In this document: positions 26,526-36,185 of the stretch, one piece after another
How positions within the stretch are numbered: the first letter of the stretch is position 1
Layout: every line of letters starts with the position of its first letter
Origin: Nitrososphaeria archaeon
GTDB lineage: Archaea > Thermoproteota > Nitrososphaeria > Nitrososphaerales > JANXEG01
Length of the DNA: 64,000 nucleotides
Reading direction: 5' to 3'
Assembly (NCBI GenBank): GCA_029775915.1
Contig: JARVKA010000003.1
Location: 140,997 to 204,996, forward strand
Notes under the pieces: generated by a model
The model's input: the letters and a program-made list of their open reading frames with translations, nothing else
The model's database searches: none
What the model was told of the DNA's origin: nothing
Position numbers and translations under genes: made by a program

Positions 26526-27215
26526 CTAATTTGTAATCATTTTAAAATTATCAAATGGTATTAACCTTCGATGAAAAACTTTTGAGAAGCTCTCTTTTAA
26601 TCTCTCTTTCACATCATTCATTTCAACCTTTTTACCCAAAATCTTCTCCATAGATGTCATAATTTTACCATCCAATCCACAAGGCTTTATAAGCATAAAG
26701 TAATTGAGATCGGTATTTACATTTAAAGCGAATCCATGATATGTAACCCAATGATCAATCGCTATACCAATCGATGCTAACTTTTTACCTTTTACCCAAA
26801 CTCCAGCATGCCCATCAATCCTTTCCGCATTAATACCAAAGTTTGATACCGTTTGTATTAAAGTCTCTTCTAAACCTCTTATAAGATTATGAATATCTAA
26901 TTTACTCTCCTCTAAATTGAGAATTAAATAACCAACCAATTGGCCAGGACCATGGTATGTTACATCGCCACCTCGCTCAATTCGATACACAGGAATTTGA
27001 TTTGTTAAAATATTCTCAAATTTACCTTTACGACCTAAAGTGATTACATGAGGATGTTCAACTAAGATTAAAACATCAATAATCTCACCCTTCTTTCTCT
27101 TATCAACTAAATTATGTTGAAAATCCCATACTTCTTTATAATCTCTTAAACCTAAATCAATTATTAAATTATCTTTTTTAATTATTTTATTTTGATTCCC
27201 AAAATTCTCAATCAT
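26526..27215 (-). CDS. lipB: Octanoyltransferase LipB
   Basis: The enzyme transfers octanoate from acyl carrier protein to lipoyl domains. Motifs are VILVEHPHVITLGRKGKFEN, YRIERGGDVTYHGPGQLVGY, VWVKGKKLASIGIAIDHWVT with the active-site lysine, and IKPCGLDGKIMTSM with the catalytic cysteine. Its 229 residues are normal for the family. The start lies one base after the stop of lipA, with GGGTGG upstream as ribosome binding site, so the two are cotranscribed in the order lipA-lipB. Confidence 0.93.
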   Translation of the reverse strand: MIENFGNQNKIIKKDNLIIDLGLRDYKEVWDFQHNLVDKRKKGEIIDVLILVEHPHVITLGRKGKFENILTNQIPVYRIERGGDVTYHGPGQLVGYLILNLEESKLDIHNLIRGLEETLIQTVSNFGINAERIDGHAGVWVKGKKLASIGIAIDHWVTYHGFALNVNTDLNYFMLIKPCGLDGKIMTSMEKILGKKVEMNDVKERLKESFSKVFHRRLIPFDNFKMITN

Positions 27216-28121
27216 TTATGCCACCCTTATAATTGAAAAGTATTCACTCGATTTATATGAGCTTCTAACCAATGGATTCGATGCTACATAAAGAAAACCC
27301 AACTCTTCACCCTTTCTTTTAAAGTATTCAAACTTCTCAATAGGTATGTATTTAACAACGGGTAAATGGTATCTTGATGGTTGTAAATATTGACCAATTG
27401 TAAGAATATCTACATAAGCCTTTCTCAAATCATCCATAGCCTTCAATACCTCATCATCCCTCTCACCCAATCCGAGCATTAAAGATGATTTCGTATAAAT
27501 CTTCGGATTTAACATCTTTATATTCTTCAATACATTTAGTGATTTTTGATAACTCGCTCGTGGATCTCTCACAAATGGTGTTAACCTTTCAACAGTCTCA
27601 ATATTATGCCCTATAACATCGGGCTTTGAATCAACAACCTTTTTTAATGATTCAATATTGCATTGAAAATCTGGGATTAAAGCTTCAATAATCACATTGT
27701 TGCTAACATTTCTTATAGCTTTAATAGTCTCTGCAAAATGGCTTGCCCCACCATCGGGAAGATCATCTCTATCTACTGAAGTTAATACCACATACTTTAA
27801 ATTGAGCTTCTCAACGACTTTAGCAACATTTATAGGTTCAAGAGGGTCGAGCCATCCTTTTGGATTACCACTTTTTATATAGCAAAATTTACAACTCCGA
27901 GTACAAGTATCGCCCATTAGCAAGAATGTTAATGTGCCAGAATTCCAACATTCGCAAATATTGGGACATAATGCCTCTTCACAAACGGTATTTAAATTAA
28001 AACTTCTCAATTGGTATTGGATTTGATTGTAACCATCACCGGATGGGAGTTTAACTTTAAGCCAACTCGGCTTTCTTTTATACTCAATTGAGTGATTCGA
28101 TTTTATTGGATATCTTGGCAT
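27216..28121 (-). CDS. lipA: Lipoyl synthase LipA
   Basis: A radical SAM enzyme that inserts two sulfurs into protein-bound octanoyl groups. The auxiliary cluster motif CEEALCPNICECW has the required CX4CX5C spacing, the radical SAM motif is CTRSCKFC, and the C-terminal VRSSYKSSEY contains the conserved RSSY whose serine binds the auxiliary cluster. At 301 residues it is complete. With lipB it gives endogenous lipoate synthesis. No lipoylated protein (H protein, E2) is found in the window. Confidence 0.95.
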   Translation of the reverse strand: MPRYPIKSNHSIEYKRKPSWLKVKLPSGDGYNQIQYQLRSFNLNTVCEEALCPNICECWNSGTLTFLLMGDTCTRSCKFCYIKSGNPKGWLDPLEPINVAKVVEKLNLKYVVLTSVDRDDLPDGGASHFAETIKAIRNVSNNVIIEALIPDFQCNIESLKKVVDSKPDVIGHNIETVERLTPFVRDPRASYQKSLNVLKNIKMLNPKIYTKSSLMLGLGERDDEVLKAMDDLRKAYVDILTIGQYLQPSRYHLPVVKYIPIEKFEYFKRKGEELGFLYVASNPLVRSSYKSSEYFSIIRVA

Positions 28122-28279
28122 ATTTTTATTAAGAATTTAAGGAATTTTTAAACTTTGATAATTTTAAAGTGTACAATATTATCAAAAGGATGAATTCTAT
28201 GTGGTATTAATATGCGATAATGAAAAATTTATTTTCATATAAGTAAACTTAAAATTACGTTGATTGAATAAATTTAATA

Positions 28280-28729
28280 TTACTTTTTTAACTTCACTTG
28301 CAATATACCATTTACGTAAGAAACTTGAGTAATCTCCATATCATCATCAAGCTTAAGTGTCTTTTTAAAATTCTTCCCGCCCCTTATTTCCAACTCTCGA
28401 TTAATCACTCTCACCTTAACCTCTTCTTCAGGCCCGGGAACCTCAGCCACGATAATTAATCCATCTGACTCCTTAATAATATCATAATTCCAGTCTTCCC
28501 TCTTTACCTCTTCCTTCACCCACTCACTCTTAACCATTTTTAAAATCTCTTTTAACCAATAAATGAGTATCACACTTGTTAAGCCAGCAAGTATAATCCC
28601 TAATAATCCTCTCTCAACCCTTGCAATAATTGCAAGAATTATACCAATAATTATAATACCTATTATAATCACAATAAGGGATATGATTTGTGCATCAATC
28701 TTTATGGGAGTGCGCCTCATTGGAATCAA
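28280..28729 (-). CDS. Membrane-anchored Hsp20/alpha-crystallin domain protein
   Basis: A 149-residue protein with two transmembrane segments at about residues 11-35 and 40-63 (IISLIVIIIGIIIIGIILAI and LLGIILAGLTSVILIYWL). A charged linker follows, then a small heat-shock-type beta-sandwich: YDIIKESDGLIIVAEVPGPE, VINRELEIRGG and the closing NGILQVKLKK. Tethering of an alpha-crystallin domain to the membrane is unusual. It starts 17 bp after the stop of the UPF0182 gene on the same strand, so it probably belongs to that transcript. Confidence 0.75.
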   Translation of the reverse strand: MIPMRRTPIKIDAQIISLIVIIIGIIIIGIILAIIARVERGLLGIILAGLTSVILIYWLKEILKMVKSEWVKEEVKREDWNYDIIKESDGLIIVAEVPGPEEEVKVRVINRELEIRGGKNFKKTLKLDDDMEITQVSYVNGILQVKLKK

Positions 28730-28746
28730 ATTATTACACCATTATT

Positions 28747-31584
28747 TTATTGGATAATGATAGTTATAAAGTGCAACTCTACAACACCTCTCATATTAAT
28801 CATAACACCAATATTCATTTTTGAATCTTCAAACCATATTAAAAATAAATCGGTTTTATTCGCCCAATTCTTTATAAATCTTTTAATCAAACTTTTTGTA
28901 GCATCCCAATCATTATCCGATATATAAGTACCAATACCCTCTCTAAATGATACGTGTGGTGTTATAGAAATAGGTTGGAGTAATGTAATATTAGCATCTT
29001 TAAAGAGTCCCAAAATCTTTTCCTTTTTTTGCTCCACAGTAATTATTGGTACTTTTGATATTTCTTCACCAGATAAAGTAATGAGAAATGATTTAAATGC
29101 TTCCTCAGCCGAACCAGTTGCACTAAGACCTACGTAATACTTACCAGTAAAGGTAGCACCTACAGCCGCAACCACACCAATCTCAGCGACTACACCACCA
29201 GCACCAGCGGTATAAACTGGAATTAAATACACATCATGTTCACCAATACGATAAAGAATAATATCACCTATACGGGGTGCGCGAAGTAAAGTCTTTAACT
29301 TAGCAAATTCTGGATTTTTCTCTAAAGCTTCCAATACTGCGGTTGGGCCTAATAATTTTATAGGCGATTTTATATCCACGCCATAAAAAATCATTTCACC
29401 AAAACCCTCATACTCATTCCTCACAACCATATAGCCAGCTAAATTTCTACCACCCGCTCCTTGAAGCTCTAAAGATAACAATCCCACGTATTCAGGCTTT
29501 TCAAAATTTGGCGGCCTCGCTATTATATAATAAGTATCTAAACCTTTTGGTATTTCAAAAAACTCCTTCCCAATAATGAATGTATCTGGAGCGGTTACAT
29601 GGTAATAATTATACATATTTACTCTCCACTCAAACAATTCTTCTGGATATCTTAATTGATTCTTCAACCAATCGGGAATCTCAGTAATTATATAATCGCT
29701 ATACACGAGTTTAAAAATTTGACTGAAAAAGTCATCACCTAAAATTATTAATTTAATATCTCCATGATAAATATCTATTAAGCTATAACCAACAAGTCTC
29801 ATTAAAGGATTACTTTTACTCCAAGGTACACGGCTTGTATCCAATTTAATTATTAATGGCATTAACCAATACGTATTCTCGCCATCGGTAACTGGGAGCA
29901 TATCTAAATTCTTTCCATAAAATGTGTATTGAAAGTAAGGGAAGAGTAATTGCATACGCTCATAAACATCTCTATACCTTAACACATGAACAACCTTATT
30001 CGGAAAAGCTGTAAGAAAAACAAACTCAAAGATCCAACTTAAAGGTGGCATTATATCCACACCGCCTTGACCTTTATAAAAGTATCCCTCTAATTCATCA
30101 CTTCTCTCACGATCATTTGGATAAGCGATCCAAACTTTGCTAAATAAACCACCTTCACCATAATACACTCTTCTTTGCTTAAAGAATTGTGATGTTTCTT
30201 CAATTTTACCCTCATTCGCATTTAAAATCAAAAAGCCATTTGGTACATGAGTATAAACCAAATGTTCAGCATACCACCGATCCTCAGGTTTAACTGTAAT
30301 GGGTAAAATGGGCTTCATTGAAGCGCTCCAATAAAGGGTTCCATTAAATCTTAAAATATCAGAGTCTTGAAAATCTATATATGGTATTAAGCCTATTTCA
30401 GGTTTTAATTTGGCAAAAGCGGCTTCCCAATCCCATAATCTCACTTTTTTTAACAACTCACTATTTTCTCTCATATAATTATCAATATCTCCGATTGGTA
30501 TTACTTTAATACTAAAGTTGTATTGGATTTCTTTCACTTCATCGAGTTGAGCTAAGTATCTATTAATAGCGATCTCTTGTGTAGTGTATGGACCACGCCA
30601 CCCAACCTTATTGGCATCAGCGATGCTATTTTGAACAGCTATTGTAGAAATAACTATAAGAGTAATTAAAAGAAGGGGTGCGAGGCGTGTAGTAATTATT
30701 CTCCTTATAGATGCTCTCCAAACCCTCCTTCTCAAATCTTTAATTGAGAATATAGTTAATATAATGCTTGCAATAATTAAACCTCCAATTATCACTCGTG
30801 TATTATAATCGATATAATTCGTAAAGAAAGTATTGAAAGTAATCCAAATTAATATAATGGTGAGTAAAACTTCAATTAAAATTAGGTTAAATGGGGCTCG
30901 ACTAATAATCGATTCAATTGGTGAATAAGCAAAGATTTTAAAAATATTTGTAATTATAACTAAAACTAAAATCCTTATGGTAAATGCTCCAAGGATAGGA
31001 GGTATGATAAGGGTGAGTGATGGTATAAGGGGGATTAAATTCTCTTTCGCATAACTCATATCGAAAGGTGGTGTAATGAATGGCAATTTGAATATATTCC
31101 AAATTAAGCTTAATTGGGGATCCCAACCTTTACTCATAGAGTAAATTGACATACCAAATAATAAATTGCCCATAAATAATGCTCCCACAAAAATTTTTGT
31201 AATTTGCCATAACGTGAATTTAATTAAAGGTAATTTGAAGCTTTTAAAGTCAAAGTAATCTGGCGGGATATTTTCTACAATCCCTTGCTCTTTAATAGCA
31301 CGTAAAATCAGCCTTACAGCCCACCAAAAGATAGATCTTCGATTTTTAAAATCGACTCGAAATAGAGCGATAGCAGATAAAATTATACCGCTAATGAGCA
31401 TGAAGTATATTGGTAAGATGTATAACTCGCCAAATTCTACAATATTAAGCCAAAACCATAAAACCTCTTTACCAACTATAATAAGTACGAATAAAGTGAT
31501 TATAATAATGAGTATCCATAATATCCTACCCGCAAACCTTCTTGATTCAGCCCCTTCACCCATTTCGTAAAGATTGATTTTCAA
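28747..31584 (-). CDS. UPF0182 family large membrane protein
   Basis: A 945-residue protein of the UPF0182 family. The N-terminal 330 residues contain about seven transmembrane segments (for example LWILIIIITLFVLIIVGKEV and LAPLLLITLIVISTIAVQNS). The remaining 600 residues form the large extracytoplasmic part, with conserved pieces such as NRYLAQLDEV, WYAEHLVYTHVPNGFLILNA and YHVTAPDTFIIGKEFFEIP. The biochemical function of the family is unknown. The adjacent membrane Hsp20 gene downstream may encode a partner or chaperone. Confidence 0.88.
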   Translation of the reverse strand: MKINLYEMGEGAESRRFAGRILWILIIIITLFVLIIVGKEVLWFWLNIVEFGELYILPIYFMLISGIILSAIALFRVDFKNRRSIFWWAVRLILRAIKEQGIVENIPPDYFDFKSFKLPLIKFTLWQITKIFVGALFMGNLLFGMSIYSMSKGWDPQLSLIWNIFKLPFITPPFDMSYAKENLIPLIPSLTLIIPPILGAFTIRILVLVIITNIFKIFAYSPIESIISRAPFNLILIEVLLTIILIWITFNTFFTNYIDYNTRVIIGGLIIASIILTIFSIKDLRRRVWRASIRRIITTRLAPLLLITLIVISTIAVQNSIADANKVGWRGPYTTQEIAINRYLAQLDEVKEIQYNFSIKVIPIGDIDNYMRENSELLKKVRLWDWEAAFAKLKPEIGLIPYIDFQDSDILRFNGTLYWSASMKPILPITVKPEDRWYAEHLVYTHVPNGFLILNANEGKIEETSQFFKQRRVYYGEGGLFSKVWIAYPNDRERSDELEGYFYKGQGGVDIMPPLSWIFEFVFLTAFPNKVVHVLRYRDVYERMQLLFPYFQYTFYGKNLDMLPVTDGENTYWLMPLIIKLDTSRVPWSKSNPLMRLVGYSLIDIYHGDIKLIILGDDFFSQIFKLVYSDYIITEIPDWLKNQLRYPEELFEWRVNMYNYYHVTAPDTFIIGKEFFEIPKGLDTYYIIARPPNFEKPEYVGLLSLELQGAGGRNLAGYMVVRNEYEGFGEMIFYGVDIKSPIKLLGPTAVLEALEKNPEFAKLKTLLRAPRIGDIILYRIGEHDVYLIPVYTAGAGGVVAEIGVVAAVGATFTGKYYVGLSATGSAEEAFKSFLITLSGEEISKVPIITVEQKKEKILGLFKDANITLLQPISITPHVSFREGIGTYISDNDWDATKSLIKRFIKNWANKTDLFLIWFEDSKMNIGVMINMRGVVELHFITIIIQ

Positions 31585-31786
31585 ATTTCTATTTCTATAA
31601 TTAGATTGATGGATTTAAATATGTTTAGAATTATTACAATTAATAGTTGCATTCCACATCTTTTAATTTAGCCAATAGTTTATCCATCTTTGATATTATA
31701 ATAAGGATCAAAAATTTTTACTAATAAATCCCAATTTTCATTCCTTTTTTTAAACTTCAAATATTTGTTTAATAATATAAATTATT

Positions 31787-32968
31787 ATGAGCGAATACCC
31801 TATATCAAAGGTGCATACATTCACATCAGTTCAAAGATTGATATTTGGGATTGGAGCGATTAATAATATAGGAGAATGTGTGAAATCACTTGGTGGTAAG
31901 AAAGTATTAATCATTACCGATCGGATTATAACAAAAATCGGTTTGATTAATAATGTGATTAAACCTCTCGAGAAAGCATTTATACCTTATGAAGTTTGGG
32001 ATTATGTTGAACCAGAACCGAGTTTTGATGTGGCTGAAAATTCTGTTGAGAAGATAAGAGAAGGAGATTTCGATTTGGTAATAGGTGTGGGTGGAGGGAG
32101 TAGCTTGGATACCGCTAAAGCTACTGCAACATTCAAAAATGCAGATGGTAAAGTTAGAGATTATATAAAAAAGATTATCCCAAAGAGAGATGTGCCATTA
32201 ATTTTAATCCCAACAACCGCTGGTACTGGTTCGGAAGTCTCAAATGTGGCAGTTTTTGGATTGCTTGATGAAGATTTTAAGTATGCATTATTCAGCCCAT
32301 CTCTTTATCCAGATATGGCTTTAATAGATCCGATGATGACTGTGACGATGCCCCCCAATGTAACAGCCAATACTGGGCTCGATGCTTTAAGCCATGCTAT
32401 TGAAGCGTATATATCATTAGAGTCAAGCCCGATAACCGATATATTCGCTATTGAAGCTATAAAATTAGCTGGTAGATATTTAAGAGAGGCGTATGCGAAT
32501 GGAGATAATATTGAGGCTCGTTATGGTATGGCTAAAGCATCACTCTTCGCTGGCTTAGCCTTTGGGAATGCTGGGACAACGTTAGGACACGCTATTGGTT
32601 ATGCACATGCACACATACACCACTCTCCGCATGGTAAATGTGTTGCAGTAACTCTACCTTATGTTTTGGAATATAATGCTATAGCGAATATGGAGAGGCT
32701 TACTTATATAGCAAAGCTTTTAGGTGAATGTGTTGATGAATTGCCTTTAAGAGATTCTGCATTTGGAGCTGCTATAGCTTTTAAGAAGTTGCTTGATGAT
32801 TTGGATATGCCGAGTAATTTAAAGGCTTTAGGGGTAAAGAGAGAAGATATACCAAATCTTGCTGAACGTGTATTTAAAAGTCCAAAGCATGTGGCTCGCA
32901 ACCCACGTAAAGTTACAAAGGAAGATATGATAAAGCTCTTTGAGAAAGCTTATGAAGGTATCTTATAG
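31787..32968 (+). CDS. Iron-containing alcohol dehydrogenase
   Basis: A group III alcohol dehydrogenase of 393 residues. The nucleotide site is LVIGVGGGSSLDTAKATATF, followed by LIPTTAGTGSEVSNVAVF. Metal ligands are expected in TGLDALSHAIEAYISLES and in AIGYAHAHIHHSPHGKC. The C-terminal helical domain is complete. Alcohol or aldehyde substrates cannot be decided. It is divergent from the UPF0182 gene with about 200 bp between them and has no close partner. Confidence 0.92.
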   Translation: MSEYPISKVHTFTSVQRLIFGIGAINNIGECVKSLGGKKVLIITDRIITKIGLINNVIKPLEKAFIPYEVWDYVEPEPSFDVAENSVEKIREGDFDLVIGVGGGSSLDTAKATATFKNADGKVRDYIKKIIPKRDVPLILIPTTAGTGSEVSNVAVFGLLDEDFKYALFSPSLYPDMALIDPMMTVTMPPNVTANTGLDALSHAIEAYISLESSPITDIFAIEAIKLAGRYLREAYANGDNIEARYGMAKASLFAGLAFGNAGTTLGHAIGYAHAHIHHSPHGKCVAVTLPYVLEYNAIANMERLTYIAKLLGECVDELPLRDSAFGAAIAFKKLLDDLDMPSNLKALGVKREDIPNLAERVFKSPKHVARNPRKVTKEDMIKLFEKAYEGIL

Positions 32969-33051
32969 CAGTATGTAAAATGAATGCTCTTTTAAAGAGA
33001 GATTATTTAGTAAATTAAGTGCTAATTTGAATAATTAGTAAAAAATTGCAA

Positions 33052-33507
33052 TTAACTACTTATTAAATCTTTCAAATATAGGAGTTGTTTTAAGCCGATA
33101 AATGGTGGCAAATTATCATTGGTTAATAATTGATATATTCGCTCCGGATTTTTATGCATTAACTTTAAGAATGCAGGCCAAGTTACAACACTTACAGCTT
33201 TAAATTTTGAACCTTCTTTAATTGCTATTAAAACTCTACCTCTTTTACAAAATCTTGAGGCTTTTTCATCAACCTTAATCTTCCTCACATATGTGGCTTT
33301 AGCTTGGAATCCTTTAGCTAAAGGGATTTTAGCACGGCTTAAAGCTACCACATAAATAGCATCTTTACATCTTGGATATACATACCAATACTTATTGCCA
33401 TTTATCGCTTCAATCAAATTCATAATCTCCCTTTGAGAGCAATTGGGATATATTCTCATGAATCTTTCCATAAGCTTTTTTCGATTACATTTAATCAACT
33501 TTCCCAA
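33052..33507 (-). CDS. Uncharacterised basic protein in a kinase-methyltransferase operon
   Basis: A 151-residue basic protein I do not recognise. It contains IYPNCSQREIMNLIEAINGN, KYWYVYPRCKDAIYVVALSR, AKATYVRKIKVDEKASRFCK and WPAFLKLMHKNPERIYQLLT. The alternation of strands and basic residues suggests a compact alpha/beta domain that may bind nucleic acid, which is inference only. It is the third gene of a minus-strand unit: its start lies about 15 bp after the stop of the UbiE-like methyltransferase gene. The codon pattern is like that of the neighbours. Confidence 0.6.
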   Translation of the reverse strand: MGKLIKCNRKKLMERFMRIYPNCSQREIMNLIEAINGNKYWYVYPRCKDAIYVVALSRAKIPLAKGFQAKATYVRKIKVDEKASRFCKRGRVLIAIKEGSKFKAVSVVTWPAFLKLMHKNPERIYQLLTNDNLPPFIGLKQLLYLKDLISS

Positions 33508-33522
33508 AGCTTTAAACCCCTA

Positions 33523-34233
33523 TTACTTTTCCGCAATAATTATCACAACACCACCCATCATTCGAGTATTAAACTCAACCTTATTGAATAACCTTTTTAA
33601 TAAAGATTTCAAACTCTCGTTAACTTGAAGATTTTTATAAGTTAAGTAAAGTGCTGAATAATATTTACCCATACTACCAAGAAGTATAAATGTGAGTATA
33701 GGTGCAATAAATCTCCAATATAAACCAATAATAATTCTGAGTATGTGATTATTAGGCTTGCCCAAATCAACGATTAAAAGTTTACCATCATTCTTTAAAA
33801 CACGAAAAATTTCATTAATAGCCATAATCAAATCTTTTGCATCTCTAAGAGCGAATCCGCATATCACGCTATTAAAAGTATAATTTTTGAATGGCAAATA
33901 CTCAAATACACCTTGAATAATTGATACATTATCACCAGAAATTCTTTTCTTAGCCTCTCTCAACATCGATTTTAAAGCATCATACATCACAATCCCATTC
34001 AAATAGTTAAAATTTTGCTTTACAATCATACTCATAGTACCGGGACCACATCCTAAATCTAAAATCAAATCACCTTCTCGAATTATTGATAATATACCAT
34101 CTCTTCGATAACGTATATCTTGACCTAAAGAGATTATAAAATTCCCTTTATCGTAAATCGGTATGAGTTTATCTAAAGTATTGATTATATATCGCCACTT
34201 ATCACCCAATCCTAATCCCAAATAACACACCAT
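33523..34233 (-). CDS. UbiE/MenG-like class I SAM methyltransferase
   Basis: A 236-residue methyltransferase. The SAM site is LILDLGCGPGTMSMIVKQ, with MYDALKSMLREAKKR as the acidic loop, FEYLPFKNYTFNSVICGFAL, then LKNDGKLLIVDLGKP. A hydrophobic stretch LRIIIGLYWRFIAPILTFIL and the pattern after it resemble the quinone-type methyltransferases. A membrane lipid or quinone substrate is plausible but unproven. Its start overlaps the stop of the NnrD-like gene by one base (TAATG), so translation is coupled. Confidence 0.8.
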   Translation of the reverse strand: MVCYLGLGLGDKWRYIINTLDKLIPIYDKGNFIISLGQDIRYRRDGILSIIREGDLILDLGCGPGTMSMIVKQNFNYLNGIVMYDALKSMLREAKKRISGDNVSIIQGVFEYLPFKNYTFNSVICGFALRDAKDLIMAINEIFRVLKNDGKLLIVDLGKPNNHILRIIIGLYWRFIAPILTFILLGSMGKYYSALYLTYKNLQVNESLKSLLKRLFNKVEFNTRMMGGVVIIIAEK

Positions 34234-35093
34234 TATTTTACCAATTGATCAAAATCTTTCAAAACGTTAGGTAATTCATCAATCAAATCAGTTGGAGCTA
34301 TATAGAAACCGAGTTTATTTACAACTCTCTCCATAACTACACTATTTACATATGCTCCTATAACGGCTGAATCAAAGGGTGAGTGATTACGCGCCATAAT
34401 CCCAGCTATTAAACCTGAGAGTATATAATCTAAGCCAATTATACTAATAATTGGAGCATTATTGCGATTTAAAGCAACTCGATTACCATCTGATATAATA
34501 TCAACAAAACCTCTCAATAAAATGGTTATACCATACTCAAGAGCTTTTTGTTTCACAATCTCAACTCTTTCATCAATCGAATCACTTAATTTAATATTAA
34601 AAAGTTTCTCAAACTCATTAATGTGAGGTGTTATAATTGCTGATTTATTTGAAATCTCTTTAATAACATCAGATGTTAAAGCTTCATTATCGAGTAAAAC
34701 CTTCACATTTTTTAATAATAACTCACGAATCAAAATACACATGCCCGTAGCTTTTTGCTTACTCATACCCGGTCCTAAAACTAATGAATCTATTTTTGGT
34801 AACCATTTTAATAATTTATTAGCACAACCTACCGTTAACTTCGAGTTAGGATAAGGTATAACAATAAAGTTTGGTGATAACGCACGTATCGCCATTGAAA
34901 TTACTTTAGGTACAGCTATATATACGAGGTCCACACCACTTCTAAGAGCGGCTGAAGCGGTTAGATAAGGCGCTCCATGTTGAAAATTACTCCCGCCAAC
35001 CACACATACGATACCATTCTCACCTTTTTTTAATGAAATCGATCTTGGCTTGAATATTTTTGAAACCTCATCTTTTGTAACCCAATACTTCAT
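34233..35093 (-). CDS. Stand-alone NnrD-like ribokinase-fold protein with altered active site
   Basis: A 286-residue protein related to NAD(P)HX dehydratase. The N-terminal part keeps VCVVGGSNFQHGAPYLTASA and ALRSGVDLVYIAVP, the middle keeps LVLGPGMSKQ and ITPHINEFEKLF. The key motif GTGDVL of true enzymes reads GLDYIL here and the DADAL-like segment reads DNEALTSD. The catalytic aspartate position is a tyrosine, so the protein may be inactive or have another reaction. The genome already carries the complete bifunctional enzyme at 3669-5270. It leads an operon with a methyltransferase and an unknown gene and is divergent from deoxyhypusine synthase. Confidence 0.8.
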   Translation of the reverse strand: MKYWVTKDEVSKIFKPRSISLKKGENGIVCVVGGSNFQHGAPYLTASAALRSGVDLVYIAVPKVISMAIRALSPNFIVIPYPNSKLTVGCANKLLKWLPKIDSLVLGPGMSKQKATGMCILIRELLLKNVKVLLDNEALTSDVIKEISNKSAIITPHINEFEKLFNIKLSDSIDERVEIVKQKALEYGITILLRGFVDIISDGNRVALNRNNAPIISIIGLDYILSGLIAGIMARNHSPFDSAVIGAYVNSVVMERVVNKLGFYIAPTDLIDELPNVLKDFDQLVK

Positions 35094-35186
35094 TAAATCT
35101 CACCCAAGGTGCAACAATTATAATGAAAAAGTGTTAAGCTTAAATCTTTAGTGTAATCCTTATTTCCTACCAGTTAATTTTAACTC

Positions 35187-36125
35187 TTGATAATAATGAA
35201 ACTTTCATTAAAACCCGTAAAGGATATTTCATTAAAAGATCCATTATCGATTAAAAGTATGGTAAATGAGATGATTAATTGTGGAGGCTTTGTAGCGAGG
35301 CATTTCGCTGAAGGTGTAAATATCTTAACGAGTATGATTCAAGATCGATTTTGTGTTAAATTTCTATCCTTTCCTGCAGCTATTGTAGCTACGGGTGTTA
35401 GAGGAGTATTAAAGGAGATTGTGAAGCGCAAAATGGTGGATATTATAATAACCACTTCAGGAAGTTTGGATCATGATTTAGCCCGTTCATGGGGCGATTA
35501 TTATGAGGGGAGTTGGGATCTCGATGATACGAAGCTTTTTCGAAAGGGCTTTCACCGCTTAGGTAATATTCTCATACCACGTGACAATTATGGATTATTG
35601 TTAGAGAAGAAGTTGCAACCATTCTTTGAAGAGCTTTATAATAAAGGCATTAAAGAGATTTCATCAATAGAGCTTTGTGAACTTCTTGGTAGTTATGTGA
35701 ATAATGATTCATCTATTCTTTATTGGGCATATAAAAATCAAATCCCAATAATAATACCAGGCTTAATGGATGGAGCGGTAGGTAGCCAAATTTGGCTTTT
35801 CACACAAAAGAGAGATTTAAGAATAAATATTTTAAAGGATGAGCAAAAATTGGCAGATATAATCTTTTCAGCAAAAAAGTCTGGAGCGCTTATTATAGGC
35901 GGGGGTATTAGTAAGCATCATACATTATGGTGGAATCAATTTAAAGGAGGTTTGGATTACGTGGTTGAGATTACTACAGCGGTAGAGTATGATGGTAGTT
36001 TGAGCGGTGCGAGAGTTAAAGAAGCAGTTTCATGGGGCAAAGTAAAGCCTAAAGCGAATAGAGTTACCATTTATGGGGACGCTACCGTTCTTTTACCATT
36101 TATGATTGCAGCAATAATTTGTTAA
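35187..36125 (+). CDS. dys: Deoxyhypusine synthase
   Basis: The enzyme transfers the aminobutyl group of spermidine to a lysine of aIF5A. It has 312 residues (ORF start at an in-frame ATG pair region, MIIMKLSLKPVKDISL). Characteristic parts are TGVRGVLKEIVKRKMVDIII and TTSGSLDHDLARSWGDYYEG. The C-terminus carries GALIIGGGISKHHTLWWNQF with the active-site lysine, then VVEITTAVEYDGSLSGARVK and EAVSWGKVKPKANRVTIYGD. The later ATG at 35196 (MKLSLKPV) is also acceptable. The gene for aIF5A is not in the window. Confidence 0.94.
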   Translation: MIIMKLSLKPVKDISLKDPLSIKSMVNEMINCGGFVARHFAEGVNILTSMIQDRFCVKFLSFPAAIVATGVRGVLKEIVKRKMVDIIITTSGSLDHDLARSWGDYYEGSWDLDDTKLFRKGFHRLGNILIPRDNYGLLLEKKLQPFFEELYNKGIKEISSIELCELLGSYVNNDSSILYWAYKNQIPIIIPGLMDGAVGSQIWLFTQKRDLRINILKDEQKLADIIFSAKKSGALIIGGGISKHHTLWWNQFKGGLDYVVEITTAVEYDGSLSGARVKEAVSWGKVKPKANRVTIYGDATVLLPFMIAAIIC

Positions 36126-36185
36126 AATTAATAATTTTTGGCATGGGAAAAGGGATTGGGAAAGATGCATTATAAATCAATGAGT

